From NCBI GenBank assembly GCA_002778215.1, contig PCDM01000001.1, forward strand, positions 3,844,001-3,908,000: a stretch of DNA of 64,000 nucleotides, given 5' to 3'. Below are positions 26,734 through 38,594 of this stretch, in pieces. The position numbers were made by a program, and so were the translations under genes. The first letter of the stretch is position 1. Every line of letters begins with the position of its first letter. The notes under the pieces are model-generated. The model ran no database searches, was not told the DNA's origin, and worked only from the letters and a program-made list of their open reading frames with translations. This DNA comes from Esteya vermicola. Its lineage: Eukaryota; Ascomycota; Sordariomycetes; Ophiostomatales; Ophiostomataceae.

Positions 26734-29700
26734 CTAAATTAGAGTAAATCCCGCTTCTTCCAGTTTCTCCCCAGACGACAATATAGGTCGTCCCTGCAAA
26801 GGAAATGGCCAGAAGAGTGGGTTTTCAGCGTCATCGTTAATCGCCTCTCCCACAGCGGCTGAACACTTTACTACTTCAATCCTACCACTTAGGGTTGTCT
26901 GGTAATCCTGCTCCCTTACATTCGGGGCAAAGAAATTAAGACTTTCTGTCATCGGTTGCACCGATCGGTTCTCGTTGTCATTGCTTTTTTCCCGATCGTC
27001 ATTGCTATAGCCATGGCCAGGTACTTTACTCCCAGAAAAAATGTTCACGCCAATATTCCATTTTCTAGCCAGAAAACGTAATATGTTGAGCGCTTGCTCG
27101 GCAAAATGGTGGCAAGGAACCATTTCTGTGAGATCATTAATTCCACGATTGATTGACTCTACCACCTTGGCGTCCAATCTACTGCCTGGCCTATTGCTAT
27201 AGTCATCAAGTCTTAACCGTATGGCATGTCCTTCGTCGACTTTGTCTTTCATATCCTCCTCGGACTTAGGTACTCTTGGCTCCTGAAGGCTATATGCTGG
27301 TCTGCTACCTAGTGAAGTGGCTCCAATGGCCAAATGCATAATAGATGATGTGAGCACGAAGTATGGTACAAAGGATGGCGTCCTTTGCAATGTGTATAGT
27401 CGCGAGTAGGATCGCAAGAGTCCTTGAATGGCATCGGCAGCTTGAAGGCAGACGTCACGAGGTAGAACGCTGGAACCGATGATTCGCAGCTTGATCAGGG
27501 GTCGGAAGAGAAGCAGAATTGCAAAGTGGTAATACATACTGCCATGGACCTGGTCAATGTCTCTAACCCCTAGTGACGAAAAGTCTTGTCCGCTGTGTAT
27601 TTTTGTGTATTGTATGACTTACTGAGCAAATAAAACTGCAGGGGTAAAATTGCGACCCAACCGAAGAGCCTCTGGAATTTTGTTGTACCACTGAAGATAC
27701 TGTGTGTACATGTTGAGAAGATCACGGCTATTAAGTGGCTTATCGGGCGTGTGTAAAATATACAGTGACTGATGTACGAGCTCACTTAACTCACAGAAGC
27801 AGGAGTACACCGACCTAACATTAGATGGCTGCTGACAGGAGCGGCCAAGAGGTGTGCCTAATTTAATGTAGTTGCCATTAATATGCGACTACCATGTACT
27901 ATTTTTGTACCAAGATACGTACCACCATCCGTGTAAGGAATCCACAGCGAGGCTTCAATGTCATCAATAATGGGAGGTTTGGGAGGAAGCGAATAAAAGC
28001 ATGAACACTGTGGAAGTGTTCCTGTTGCAAGAGACCAAGCACTGAATATAAGAGTAGAATTGCTCGGATTAATTAGATGTTATTTTTATGGCGGGAGTGA
28101 TGCATAATGACTGAATAAAAAAATGTGACTAAAAACAAGTTGGAGAGGGAGAGGCAAGCGAGGAAACTAATGAGTCAGATGCTCAACATGACGACTCACT
28201 GATCAAGAGCAAAAGCCCCCCAAAATGTGGCGGCTTGCACAGCAATATCTTCTTCGTCGCTAGCGTCATGGCGGTGGTGTAGTCCCATCTCAATAGCAAG
28301 CTTGATACTTTGCCCAGCATAGAACCAACTTTCTGAGTCGCGACCGCAACTAGCTTCCCGGATTGACATGATACCGAGCGCCTGGATGGTTGTGAATGAA
28401 TGGTGATCTGTCTCTGCGGTCAACAGACTTTGGCATTCCTTAAAGAAGTGGTCGCCAGATGAATAGGGATTATCTGGATCTGCACGGGTGTTGGGCTGTG
28501 TGGAAAAGCGACAGCCAAGGGATAGTAATGCGTTTACAAGAATCTGTGAGCAATACCGTTCGCTTCCACTCTGAAAGTCCTGGAGAAAATGCTCTTTGCT
28601 CAGTGACGCGAACGTGGGATACTCCCAGCAAAAATACAGAGCTAAGAGATGCCTCACGAGGTGTGAGTCGCCTGTAATAGTTGTCCAATAGCTTGCAGGT
28701 ACCTGTACTCCCGTAGTGATGGGTGTAATGATTTGATCCAATCCTCGGTGTAAACCATCTGAAGAGGCTGAAGGGCTATTGCTTCCGGCCCATGACCCGA
28801 CTCGGGATTGTGGGGGCATGCTCGGCGTCCAATCCTGGAATGAATTACTGCATGTGGAAGCAGCCTGACTGTGACCTGTCGCGTACGAGTCCCCCATGCC
28901 CCATGTGCTATCTGAAGTATGTTGCTCGGCCTGACCGCGGATATGCCCTGCAGCAGTAGGACCGCTACCCCCTCCTACACTATTAGATGCAGGCGTGGGA
29001 ACACCCCCGGGTCCGCCGGGGGAATAAGAGGGGGCGGTGGGCGTACTACTGAGAATAGGCTGCCCATGCCTGTTAAATGGCGGCGGTAGTATACCGGAGC
29101 CACCTATACTGACGATAGAGGGTGCCTTTAATCCCAGAGGTGGGCCCCCGTCCAGCCATTCAGATATTTCCTCCACAGACTCTCCATTTTGCAGGCGGTG
29201 CACTACTTCCTCTACCAGCTCAGGGCGTGTGAGGGCAGAAAGAACACTATCACGAAAGCGCTGGCCGCGACGAAGGTTCTCAATCTCGTTTCGAAGGTCT
29301 TCTTTCGACTGCCGCACCGGGAGTTCATAGACGCATCTGGCAGTTGCTTGGACTTTGCACCGTCCACATGGCTTGTGGCCATCACACTATCGAGTCGTTA
29401 GCTTGGCTGTAGGTTCATGCGAAGCTCCCAGTGAAAGCTATCCGCCAGGCTTCCGTCATTAGCTTCCGTCGTCCGTGTCCGTCGTCTGTTCCGCTACTAG
29501 GTCACGCCGCTCGCTTTGCTTCTCCTCCTACCTTGACGCGCTTCTTGCGGCATTCGTTGCAAGCATTAGGGGTAACAAGTCCGACACCACGGCGCCTCTT
29601 AGATTGCTGGTTCTGGGGGGGGTATGCATCAGCCGACGATGGCGATTGCAAATCCGATTCGGGGTCTAGGGAAACAAGCTGCTTTCCCTGACTCGTCGCG

Positions 29701-29801
29701 CTGGCAGTAGCAGACACTGGAATGGAAGAAGCCCCAGGAAACGTGCTGTCATCCATGGAGTCCATGTGGCTAAACTCTCCAGCTTCTGACCTACCGGTCA
29801 T
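26734..29801 (-). CDS. Zn2Cys6 transcription factor, NirA-like family (871 aa)
   Basis: A fungal binuclear zinc-cluster regulator, expected to act in the nucleus. Five exons: 29,801-29,532; 29,386-28,200; 28,041-27,923; 27,857-27,623; 27,538-26,734. They sum to 872 codons including the stop. The zinc cluster is split by intron 1 (branch site GCTAAC): cysteines 81 and 84 are in exon 1, and 91, 97, 100 and 108 in exon 2, spacing C-x2-C-x6-C-x5-C-x2-C-x7-C. A charged helical linker follows (about 115-150). Then comes a Ser/Gly/Pro-rich low-complexity stretch, and from about residue 290 a region that looks like the fungal-specific transcription factor domain (FWGAFALD, MYYHFAILLLFRPLIKLRII). From memory, relatives are often labelled nitrate regulator NirA; I cannot show that it regulates nitrate genes. 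Intron 2 (158 bp) gives D-H-A-W-S-L at the junction. Start ATG 29,801 is the first in frame; Met13 is an alternative. Confidence 0.88.
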
Positions 29802-30538
29802 CCGGCAGTTTCTTTGTACGTCTCCCCCTCCTCCGCCTTCGTCGTGGGATTGCTTGAGGACACCTATCGCTTGGCGACCTCCTCAAGTCCCTCGCTGATA
29901 AGTGGACGGGGCTTCAGAAAGACACGTACGTGGTACCATGCTTGCTTGTCAATTCCCCCTTACGTGCCTGGCACACCTCTTTGATGGCACGTACTATGTA
30001 ATGACCAGCCCCTTGCCTGCGTTTCTGATGTCTCGGGGTAGGTGAGAAGAAAAGCGTACTATTCAGAGCTCGGATTGATAACAACGTGGGCGAGAGGAAG
30101 AATTGAAAATGAAAACGTCGAAAAAAATAAGATACAAAGAGAGCAAATCCCCTTGAACAGTGCGACGACGGCCGGCCATTCGACTTAAGAAAGGTAAATT
30201 GTGCTTCTTTCTCACCTACTTAGTCATGGTAGAATATAGCCAGGTGGAGATACACAGTGCACATTGTCTACTAATGTTTACTCATACGGTATGCGTTTTA
30301 GCCCGTAGATTATGCGTACTCGTGACTTACTCATACATACAATGGAATGACGTTGTACATACAATGCGAGTTTTGCGCGGCTTATTAATACAACAATGCT
30401 CTCAAACAAAGTACGGAGTATCTTGACTTCCTTGTTTTCAATTTTACATAATAATATACAGACGAAGTAAGGGTAATGTGATGCCTACTAACCAAACAAA
30501 CACCATGAGACATATAATCAGTGCTACACTAACACGAT
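29802..30538. promoter_or_regulatory. Intergenic: upstream of the Zn2Cys6 gene, downstream of the Brl1 gene
   Basis: 737 bp between two minus-strand genes. It should hold the promoter and 5' leader of the Zn2Cys6 gene and the 3' end of the Brl1 gene. Open frames here are short and show no family resemblance. I see no RNA gene or repeat, and no binding site I can defend. Confidence 0.5.
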
Positions 30539-32174
30539 CTAAGAGCCTTTATTTGGACTGCAATTACCATCCTTTGTGGGGCTCCGTCCACGATCACCTT
30601 TGATGTGATCCCGTCGAAACGATGACGTCTGAGATGCAGCTATTACCACTGCCTGCGGTGCATCTGGAGAGCCGTCTGTGTCTGTAGGCGTGTCTACAAT
30701 AAATTCCCTTCGGATGCGTCGTGGAGTTTGACCAATTGGAGCCCAGATGTAAGCTTGATTTAGCATCGGTGCGCCTGCTTGCTGTGGTGGAAACGCCTGT
30801 TGAGTTGGTCGCCTATTGTCGGTAACCTGCTGGTTAACAAAAGCTGTCTCACGGAACCGACTAAATCCAAGGTTGCTGGTAAACACTATAGCTAACATAG
30901 CTGAGATAATAAAGCCCTGTTTACAACTTAGTAAAGGAAGGAAATAGTTTATAGACTACAAACATACCCATGCTTTAACGCTCATAGTACCAACAAATTC
31001 GTTTATAATCTCAGCCACGTTCTTAGCTGATATCTGCATTTTCATAATGCTAGACGGGTCTTGATTCATACAAATTTCCCACTCATTGCACACTATATTA
31101 AGCGCCGGTAGCCGTTCAGGTTTTGGTGCACATCGATTCTTCGTGTACTCGTGGGCGCATGCTTTCATTTCTGCGAGTAGCCTTGATCGTGCCGCATCTG
31201 CGGCATATGATATGTCTGCCCGCATCATTGAAATACCACCCCATACAAACCACATGAACACAGACACGAGGAATATGTTGATGCCAAGCTGCACCCACCA
31301 AGATAATATTAGTGGCACATTAGGGTGCTCATGGATGGTATTGAAAATATCTCCAATGATACCCTGATTAGCTCGGTGGCTGTTCTGTTCTACCGACGCC
31401 TCCCATTTCTTAACTCGGCTGGTGTCCTTATTCCATTCACTGCCATCCGTATTATCAGTCTCTTCGTCTGACGTAGATGCTACATGGAAGCGTGCTCGTA
31501 TGCTGCCAATGTCCTTATCAGCGATGTGTCGTTTCCGCTTACGGACTTTGTCTCTATGGCTAAAACAAACATCCTGGTTGCCACGTAGCACTTCGCCTCG
31601 GCCCGATAACCTACGACTAGTTGCTGGTGTTGGTACAAGTGGCATACTAGATATATTGTTGTCAAATATGTTATAGTCAGGCGTGTTACCCTGAAACTCG
31701 GACACATCACTTCCCACGGCTGGACTCTCTTCAGCAGCAGAATATTCCGATAGCACGTCTTCCGTCTGTTTCTGGGGAGTAGTAAATGCTGGGTTTCGAA
31801 AAGGAGATGCATATGGGTACCGTTTTGGTATCGGTGTGTTAAAAATGGATGAACTAGTAGGACGTGGAAATGGCGGCTTTGACTGGGATGGGGGGTGGAT
31901 TCGTGAAAAAATATTCGAGTTCAAAGCAGCTGAAGAACTGATGATCTTCGCTGACCGAGGCGTCGGTGAAACTAGTATGAAAAAAATAATCAATACAAAA
32001 TACAGTTTTTAAACAGAATAGAGAATGGCATGGATGAGAAACGTGGATTCTTAACATCATCTTACCTGTATGTTGCTGTTGGGGCACTTGAGAAAATGGG
32101 CTAGACATATCTAGAGGGCCATGGTTGTTTTGGTATTCCCAATCCATAGGCCCTTCAAAAGTTCTTCGGCTCAT
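30539..32174 (-). CDS. Brl1/Brr6-type nuclear envelope protein (496 aa)
   Basis: An integral nuclear-envelope protein of the Brl1/Brr6 family, which in yeasts helps nuclear pore complex assembly and membrane lipid balance. Three exons: 32,174-32,066; 31,971-30,968; 30,916-30,539 (introns 94 and 51 bp). The sum is 497 codons including the stop. The N-terminal half is Ser/Pro-rich with a basic KVRKRKRH stretch at about 178-185. The family core follows: membrane segment 1 at about 255-279 (WWVQLGINIFLVSVFMWFVW), then a lumenal loop with four cysteines at 308, 317, 331 and 337, which is the disulphide-bridge signature of this domain. Membrane segment 2 is at about 372-389 (GFIISAMLAIVFTSNLGF). 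Segment 2 appears only after removing intron 2, which supports the splice. The hydrophilic tail ends at 496. It is divergent with IWS1. Confidence 0.9.
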
Positions 32175-32465
32175 GCTGAAACTTCAAGTTAAGCTCCTTT
32201 TCTTGTTGACGAGTTGAGAAAAAATGGAAATTCGTATTACATTTGCGATCTCAAAGGTTGAGGACAGAATGTTGCCACATAGGGATTGTAGTAGCAGCGC
32301 TGAAACTTGTAAACAAGCTCGGACCGTAATTAGCAGCCTAAGGCAACAAGAATTAATAACAAACACAATTGACCCCCAGTCAATCAATAACTAGCTTACC
32401 AACCTCAGTTTATCTACGTTCGCAGTTTGTTGCTTTCACTTTAAACCATCGACATATTATTCAAG
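32175..32465. promoter_or_regulatory. Shared divergent promoter region
   Basis: The 291 bp between the start codons of the Brl1 gene (minus) and IWS1 (plus) must serve both promoters and both leaders. No repeat or coding potential is evident. Confidence 0.7.
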
Positions 32466-33993
32466 ATGTCCGATGCTGAATCACCTGAATTTTTGACTCT
32501 TCCTCCTGAAGATAATCTTGTTTCTCTTGAAGTACCATCGCTTGCCGAGGACGCGAAAAACATCGAGGGAAAGCATACTGGACGAGTTTCTAATTTGACT
32601 GAAAGCAGCGAAAATGAAGGTGATGGCGGTAATTCGGAGGATGACCTTCTTTCAGATGTTGATGAAGACCAGTTTGAAGATTATGACCCAGCCACAGCTA
32701 TTATCGAAGAGCGTCCGATCACAATTGACGAAGAAGCAGCCCGTGGGTTAAAGTCGGCCAAACGAAAACATCTTAGCGAAAAAAATAAGTTGCGCAAGGC
32801 AAAAGAGGGTCGCCGAGACATGCGGCGCTCAATAAAAGGAATTGAGGATGAAGACGTAGCCACCGCAGTTGGAGTAACAAGAGACCGGGATGGTGATGGT
32901 GCGAGAAGAGCACGCAGGTCCCGCGCTGGTGACGTATTGGAACGACGGAAAAAGTCTCAGTTACTAGAAGTGAATGAAGAGGAATTGTCACCTGAGGAAA
33001 GACGTAAACGAGCACTTGATCAAGCAATTAACCTTGCTATTCGAAATCCTAATAAACGAAGACGGAAACAGGATGAGGAGGTATGCTTAGTGGCCTACGT
33101 TTAAAAACTAGAGCAACATCAGAGGATTGGTCATATTTATTAGTGCTAACCTGTCTTTTTGACTTTCTAGGACCTGGAAAAAGCGGCTGATGATGAGATA
33201 TCCGAGCTTAAAATAAGAATGGAGAAAGCATGTATGGCTGACATTAAAGCGCGTACAGATGGTCGTCCTGCGGTGAACAAGCTACAGCTGCTACCACAGG
33301 TTATGTCGGCTCTGAATCGAAACGATATTCAGGAGACGATTCTTGATCCAGAAACCAACTTCTTACAATCAGTGAAGTTTTTCTTGGAGCCGTTAGATGA
33401 CGGATCGCTGCCCAGTTACACTATCCAGCGCGATATTTTCGCATGCCTTACAAAGCTGCCTATAGAGAAGGATGTACTTCTAAGCAGTGGCATTGGGAAG
33501 GTGGTGCTTTTCTACACACGCAGCAAACGAGCAGAGTCCTCCATCAAGCGTATGGCTGAACGTCTAGTGGGCGAGTGGAGTCGCCCAATTCTCAAGAAGA
33601 CAGATGACTTCAAAAAGCGTTATATAGAGACACGTGAATATGATTACCGGTTTGTCTATATCCACTTCCCGTTTATTTCTATATTGTCTGTTCTATTCTG
33701 ACTCATTCCCAAGGGCGGCCAAAATTGCCGAGCAGAGCACTCAAAGCCAGTATACACTTACGGAACGCCCTATATCTCGCTTTGAATTTGACAGAGAGCT
33801 TCAGCTTGCCAAACCTCTAGTCAACCCGAATCGAGCACAGCCTGTAGGTTTGCCGCAGTCGTACACAATTGCACCCAGAAGCACAGTTGACCCAAGCCGG
33901 TCTGGTGGTGAATTCCGACCTATCGGTGCCAGTAGCATGGAAGCATTTCGCCGGATGACACAAAAGGCAAAGCAGCGGAACAAAAAGAAATAG
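32466..33993 (+). CDS. IWS1: Transcription elongation factor Iws1/Spn1 (457 aa)
   Basis: Iws1/Spn1 binds Spt6 and RNA polymerase II and couples elongation to histone and mRNA processing in the nucleus. Three exons: 32,466-33,080; 33,171-33,649; 33,714-33,993; 458 codons including the stop. Intron 1 has a textbook GCTAAC branch site. Intron 2 starts GTTTGT, a less usual donor, with CTGAC before the acceptor, and joins in frame. The first ~205 residues are acidic, then basic (KRKHLSEKNK, NKRRRK), and disordered in appearance. The TFIIS N-terminal (LW) domain spans about 258-344 and contains the family motif FLEPLDDGSLPSYTIQ at 276-291. The basic tail ends QRNKKK. The ATG context (CAAGATGTC) is good and an in-frame acidic SDAESPEF follows. 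Confidence 0.93.
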
Positions 33994-34508
33994 ATGAATA
34001 TTACACAAGGCGGTTTCATTACGAGAACATAGCTAAGCGTTAGGTCCAGTAAAGCGTATACAAGGACTCTTGGCATCCTTATGATTTTATTCATGTCTCT
34101 TTGCATTGAGTTGCTCAACATTATCTGAAGTCGGAAAGCAATAATCTTAATCTGCACGATAAGGAATTTGCAAAGTAATTTAACCTGAGAAAATTTAAGG
34201 AGATAATATTACCACGGCCAGACAAAACCTGGAGTTGTACTACTGCACAAAAACTGTTGAAGTAACAGAAGTCAGGTATCAATGGGTACATCATTCCAGA
34301 TTGAATTGTCGTTCGATATCACGATAATCCACTTGAGACAGCACACGTTAATGCCAATACGGGTGTCTTGTAGGAATCACATACGGAGTAGTCACACGAA
34401 AATTGCCTTTCTAATTTCGTGGAATCCTGTTAATGTTGAGTAATATGTTGACGGAACCTAATAAACATGGCAGTAAGGAACATCGTAATTTTTTGATCTA
34501 GCCAATGA
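33994..34508. other. Convergent 3' region between IWS1 and the SRPK gene
   Basis: 515 bp between two facing stop codons, expected to hold both 3' untranslated regions and poly(A) sites. Only short frames antisense to IWS1 reach into it. No RNA gene or repeat is seen. Confidence 0.6.
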
Positions 34509-37413
34509 TTACCGCTTCCTAACTTCCGATGCCCATCCTTCTATATCCTCCCCCCGACTACCCACGTCAATTCCATTTATTTTGATGTTCTGCATTCCCG
34601 ACGTATCATCTAGCCAAGGATGTGAGGCCATGCCACCCGCATTGGCGCGCTTCTCGGGGATAAGTTCAAGAAGGGGCAGCAGGAATTCGGAGATGCGTCT
34701 CGCCTCCTCGTCTCGAAAATGATACTTTTCGCGTAGAACATCTGGAAGGATCCAATGTCGAAGACGGTGTATATTGCGCAGATCACCCTTCCGATTAAAA
34801 ATTTCTTGTGACCATTTGCCGGACAAGCACAAAGACTTAGGAAACGGACCGAGTAACTCGATGATCTGAGCGATATGATCATCATCTTTGCCATATTTGG
34901 TGCCTGACTGCGGGTCGAAGAGGTAGTCGCCAGTAATGAGCTCAAAGACCTAACAGATAATGCAAATTAGCCCAATGCAGTAAAATACAAGCCACGCCTA
35001 CTAAAGTAGTGTCCATGTACTAGGCGGCGTAAACTATAAAAATACGCACCATGGCAGCCATGCTCCAAACGTCAGTGCTTGCCCCCCATTTAGCACCTAG
35101 GATGACCTCTGGAGAACGGTATTGCCGGGTCTGGATGTCATTGGTGAAATGATGGTTTACCCAACAAGCATTTCCAAGGTCTGCAATCTTTACACTGATA
35201 ATGTCGAGGCCCTTGTCATCGACCTTGCGTTTATTATTTTCAGATGTTGTGTCCATGCTCAAAGTAACATTCGAAACTTTTTTAGCAAGAATGTCACTGT
35301 TAAATGTTAGAAATTATGTTTTAGTACAGACCATAACAAAAAAAACTACAGCTTACTCGGTATGCTCGCGCTTTTTCTGTAGTTCTTCAACCTCCTTGTC
35401 GGCCGATGTACGGTTAGGTCTATGTGTCCCTAATGATTCAGTCAGTATGAGGAGATATAAAATAGAAAGGCAGTGCCGAATGTTAACGCACAATCATGCA
35501 GCACTTGGCCAATATTGGAGTGTGAGTTAGGAGTAGATAGGGGGGTGGAGTGACCGAAGTTGGCATTCAGAGGCGAGGGCAATGGCTGGCTACCGGTGAT
35601 AAGTGTTCTTCTCCGGCGACGGCCATTGCGATTGTTCTCTTTATCTATGTTCTCGTTTTTGACAACGCTTTTAACAATTTGTTCAACATCACCAATATCG
35701 ATGAGGACATTTTCAGGTTTAAGATCGGTGTGGATGATGCCACATTCGCGATGGAGATAATCGAGACCAAGGAGGACTTGTTTGGTAATCTGCTTGACAA
35801 GATACATCGGAATACCACGATGGTTCCACTTCTTGATAAGACCCAATAAGGTCTCGCCGAGAACCTCGAAAACCATGCAGATATGGGTACCATTAGGACC
35901 CTTATGTTCAAAGGAATCCAGTAGACTGATAACGTGCTTTCTGCCAGGGTGGTTAGGGTTGGCCTGGACAATTTTGTTAAGAAGCTTGATTTCGTCGATG
36001 GCCGTCTCAGTATAATGAGCAGCAGAGCGAACAACCTTGAGAGCGACATGCTTGCCGGTGATGCTGTCACGCGATAACCAGACAGTTGAGAAATGACCCC
36101 AACCCAGTTTGCGGATTACAGTGTATCGATCGTCTTTAAACTTCTCACCAATCTCAACAGGGTGATATCCACCCTTGCAATAGTCTTCAGAATCTTCCTC
36201 ATCCGCAGTATTATCAGCAGCGTCATCGGCAGAAGACGATGTAGTAGGTGAAGAATTCAATCCAGGTAAATGAGGTGGCCTAAAAGTCGAGTTAGTGCGA
36301 AGACAGCATCTTGAGAGGTGAGACAATGAATGATAGCAATGGCTAATCGTCACAAAAACAAGGCTCGGCTAAGGAAAAGAAAAATAGAAAGAACGCCGCG
36401 GTGAAATAGAGAGTGAGAGAATAAAAAACCTTCGCTTGGGGGGGTCGCGGACGTCGCGAAGACTGGGTAAGAGACTTTGCAACATAGAGGACGGTAGCAG
36501 AGAAAGCAGCTAACGACTAAATAGAGAGAACACGCATAAAAAGAGGCAGATCAAATAGTGTCAAATAGCCATTGAACAAAGCGAACCCCACGAAAAGAAT
36601 GACAAAGTTAAGTGTCAACAAGATCAAATGAAGTGGCTACAGTACTGTCGCGGAGTAGAGCCGTACGGGCCACATAAGCATGTAAGACTCGAGAGCAGCT
36701 GATCATGATATTGGGTGAGAAAACAAACAGAAAGTAGGAAATAAAGTGGGAGCAAGAGGGGGAACAAGAAAGCAAAAGCGATAGTGCCGCGAGGGGCAGA
36801 GAGCGAAAATAAGCGGAGACGAAAATGTGGTGCGTATAAACAAGAAGACTAGACATAGGGGCGCAATCATTATAATTGGGAATGAATATGAGGGGCTTGG
36901 GCAGGGAAATTCTTGTTGGTGGCAGCGGGTCACGTAGATGGGCGACAAGAGAAGAGTGATTATGTATGGAAGGGGGGCCTGTTATTTCTTCTGCACCGAG
37001 CTCGGGGATTATGTGCTGTTGAGCCCAAGTAAACTGAGTGGGTGTGGAATGATAGTCTAGTTAAGGGAAGAAAGTGGCAGCCAGGAAGCTCAGGGGCGCG
37101 GGGTTAACAAAAGACGGAAGGGCAAGGAGACGAGAGTCAAAAAGAGAAAAAGAGCAATAGGAACATCAGGACAGGGAAATCAGAAACGGGCTAAGTAGAT
37201 ATCACGAACTATAGTGCAGACCAAATGAGTAGGTAGATATCCAATCAAAGAAACTCACTCTTCCGTCGTGATAATGGGCTTCAACGCATCCTTCTTGCGT
37301 TTCTTCATGGCAACAGTACCGCCGCTGCCGTTGGCTGACACGGGTGGTGAATAGTTTGCCATAGTCTGCGCTGCAGTCACAACATCGGTTTGGGGAGAGG
37401 CTGCACCGTTCAT
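34509..37413 (-). CDS. SR-protein kinase, SRPK/Sky1/Dsk1 family (567 aa)
   Basis: Phosphorylates Arg/Ser-rich RNA-binding proteins to control their nuclear import and splicing role. Five exons: 37,413-37,259; 36,279-35,492; 35,429-35,357; 35,296-35,050; 34,949-34,509; 568 codons including the stop. Glycine loop GWGHFSTVW at 111-119, ATP lysine K133 (VALKVV), helix-C glutamate E148, catalytic loop HTDLKPEN with D237, and DLG (instead of DFG, usual in SRPKs) at 378-380, followed by TRQYRSPEVILG. Between the lobes lies the non-conserved spacer typical of SRPKs, with a basic GRRRRR run and Ser/Pro-rich segments. The start is ATG 37,413; the open frame extends 27 codons further upstream but has no ATG. 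Intron 1 is 979 bp, far longer than the others (60-100 bp). Confidence 0.92.
36280..37258 (-). other. 979-bp first intron of the SRPK gene
   Basis: Donor GTGAGT, branch-like CACTAAC and acceptor CTTTTAG; removing it joins GA to G and keeps the frame. The coding strand is rich in pyrimidines for much of its length. I found no exon, RNA gene or repeat inside. The short minus-strand frames within it are low-complexity Ser/Phe/Leu readings of the pyrimidine tracts. Confidence 0.75.
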
Positions 37414-38031
37414 GTTGAGGATGTTGTTGTGAGAGATGAGGATGCGGTCGCTTGGTCGCTGACCAGATGTGCTGCGATGTTCAAGAATATCCAAAAGGTG
37501 GCGGTAACTGTGGCGGTGCGGTGTGATAGTTGCGCTAACAAATTCGGTGCATAGTAGTGTACATGCGCTGGTGAAGATAGTACTATTACATAGACGCCAG
37601 GCACAAATGCAATATTGCTTATCGGTGTGCTGCCCACAACCAAATGCTAAATCTAGAGCCTAGTGTTCACAAAGCAGACCGGGTTGTAACAACCCTGGTA
37701 GTACTGAAGAAAGATAGCTAGGAGGGACGACCAGCTAAGGATAACAGTCCGCTCGGTAATAGGGGACAGATCGACGACCTATGAAGACTCGTGAGGAAGA
37801 TATTATGACTATGCAGAATAGCACAGACTCCGTATTTGAAGGCAGCTCGTCGGCGCGCACACCATACGGAGTAAGCAGCGAGGGGCGGTAGATAAGATCG
37901 TGGCATTACAGCAGGAGATACTACAAAGTTAATCACATAGTATCTATTCTTGTGTCATGCAGGGGTGAAGCATATCGCTTAAATAAGAGAACCATAGCTA
38001 AGAGAAGACAGAGTACCATCGTACTACAACG
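37414..38031 (-). promoter_or_regulatory. Upstream region of the SRPK gene
   Basis: 618 bp of normal composition between the kinase start and the AT-rich block, presumably promoter and leader. CGG- and GTG-rich stretches remain, so RIP has not spread here. No gene or repeat is recognised. Confidence 0.5.
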
Positions 38032-38070
38032 TATATTACCTCTGGAGGTGTAACCTCCAGAGGTAATATA
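38032..38070. repeat. Perfect 18-bp inverted repeat at the island/AT-rich boundary
   Basis: Arm TATATTACCTCTGGAGGT (38,032-38,049), 3-nt spacer GTA, then its exact reverse complement (38,053-38,070). The arms are not mutated although AT-rich decayed DNA begins within about 50 bp. Confidence 0.9.
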
Positions 38071-38594
38071 TTGTTATAGAGGGGGCGATATTAAACGCTT
38101 ATATAATCACACACCCTATACAGTAAAAAATTTGTTCAGTTAGAAAAAAGTTAATAAAAACGTCCTTCCGCTACTTTACTTCTAAAGCACTATAACTTTA
38201 GTATTATATAAAAACACTACATATTACTATCCTTTATTATAAAACGCCTAGAAAAAAGCCATAAAGTCCTTACTACAAAGTACATAGACAATACTAACCT
38301 ACTAGCTATAGGCCTTACTATTCCTATCTATATTTATAGGCTCTAATACGTATAAACGATTATAGAACCATAGGCTAGGAAAAGGGTGCTTGTTTTTACT
38401 TCTTCTAAAAACGAATTACTATACCTTACCTCTATCTATAAGCCTAACTAGACAAAACTTCGCCTTACACTACACCTTAGCCGTACTCTATAGCTAACGG
38501 CTATTTTTAAAGGTTTAGCTAGACTAAAAGCTAAGCTTTAAAGAGCACATTAAAAAGCAGCCTTTAAACTTACTACTTAAAGCTAGACCTTTAT
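38071..38594. repeat. Unidentified repeat remnant related to 2.9-3.1 kb
   Basis: From about 38,240 it matches 2,880-3,090. It is less mutated than that copy, with several CTAGG and CACCTT words left. The frames are broken and no domain is recognised. It is followed immediately by a family A LTR. Confidence 0.5.

Noticed and set aside
28459..29691. Several plus-strand frames opposite the Zn2Cys6 gene
   Set aside because: They are antisense shadows of exons 1 and 2, whose spliced frame gives a complete zinc cluster and continues to a full-length protein.
26734..29801. Naming the Zn2Cys6 gene nirA and assigning nitrate regulation
   Set aside because: Family resemblance supports only a NirA-like zinc-cluster regulator; no nitrate genes are nearby and no search could be run.
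30160..30426. Open frame of 88 codons on the plus strand
   Set aside because: No domain, low-complexity reading, lies in the upstream region of the Zn2Cys6 gene; likely chance.
35550..36015. Plus-strand frames opposite the SRPK kinase exon 2
   Set aside because: Antisense of the conserved kinase domain; no independent family resemblance.
36608..36948. Minus-strand frames within the SRPK first intron as extra exons
   Set aside because: They are Ser/Phe/Leu low-complexity readings of pyrimidine tracts, and exon 1 already joins exon 2 in frame.
37414..37494. Upstream extension of the SRPK first exon by 27 codons
   Set aside because: The frame is open but its first codon is TTG; the first ATG is at 37,413.
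34509..38031. A biosynthetic or defence gene cluster in the island
   Set aside because: The four genes are unrelated housekeeping or regulatory genes with no shared pathway or tailoring enzymes.
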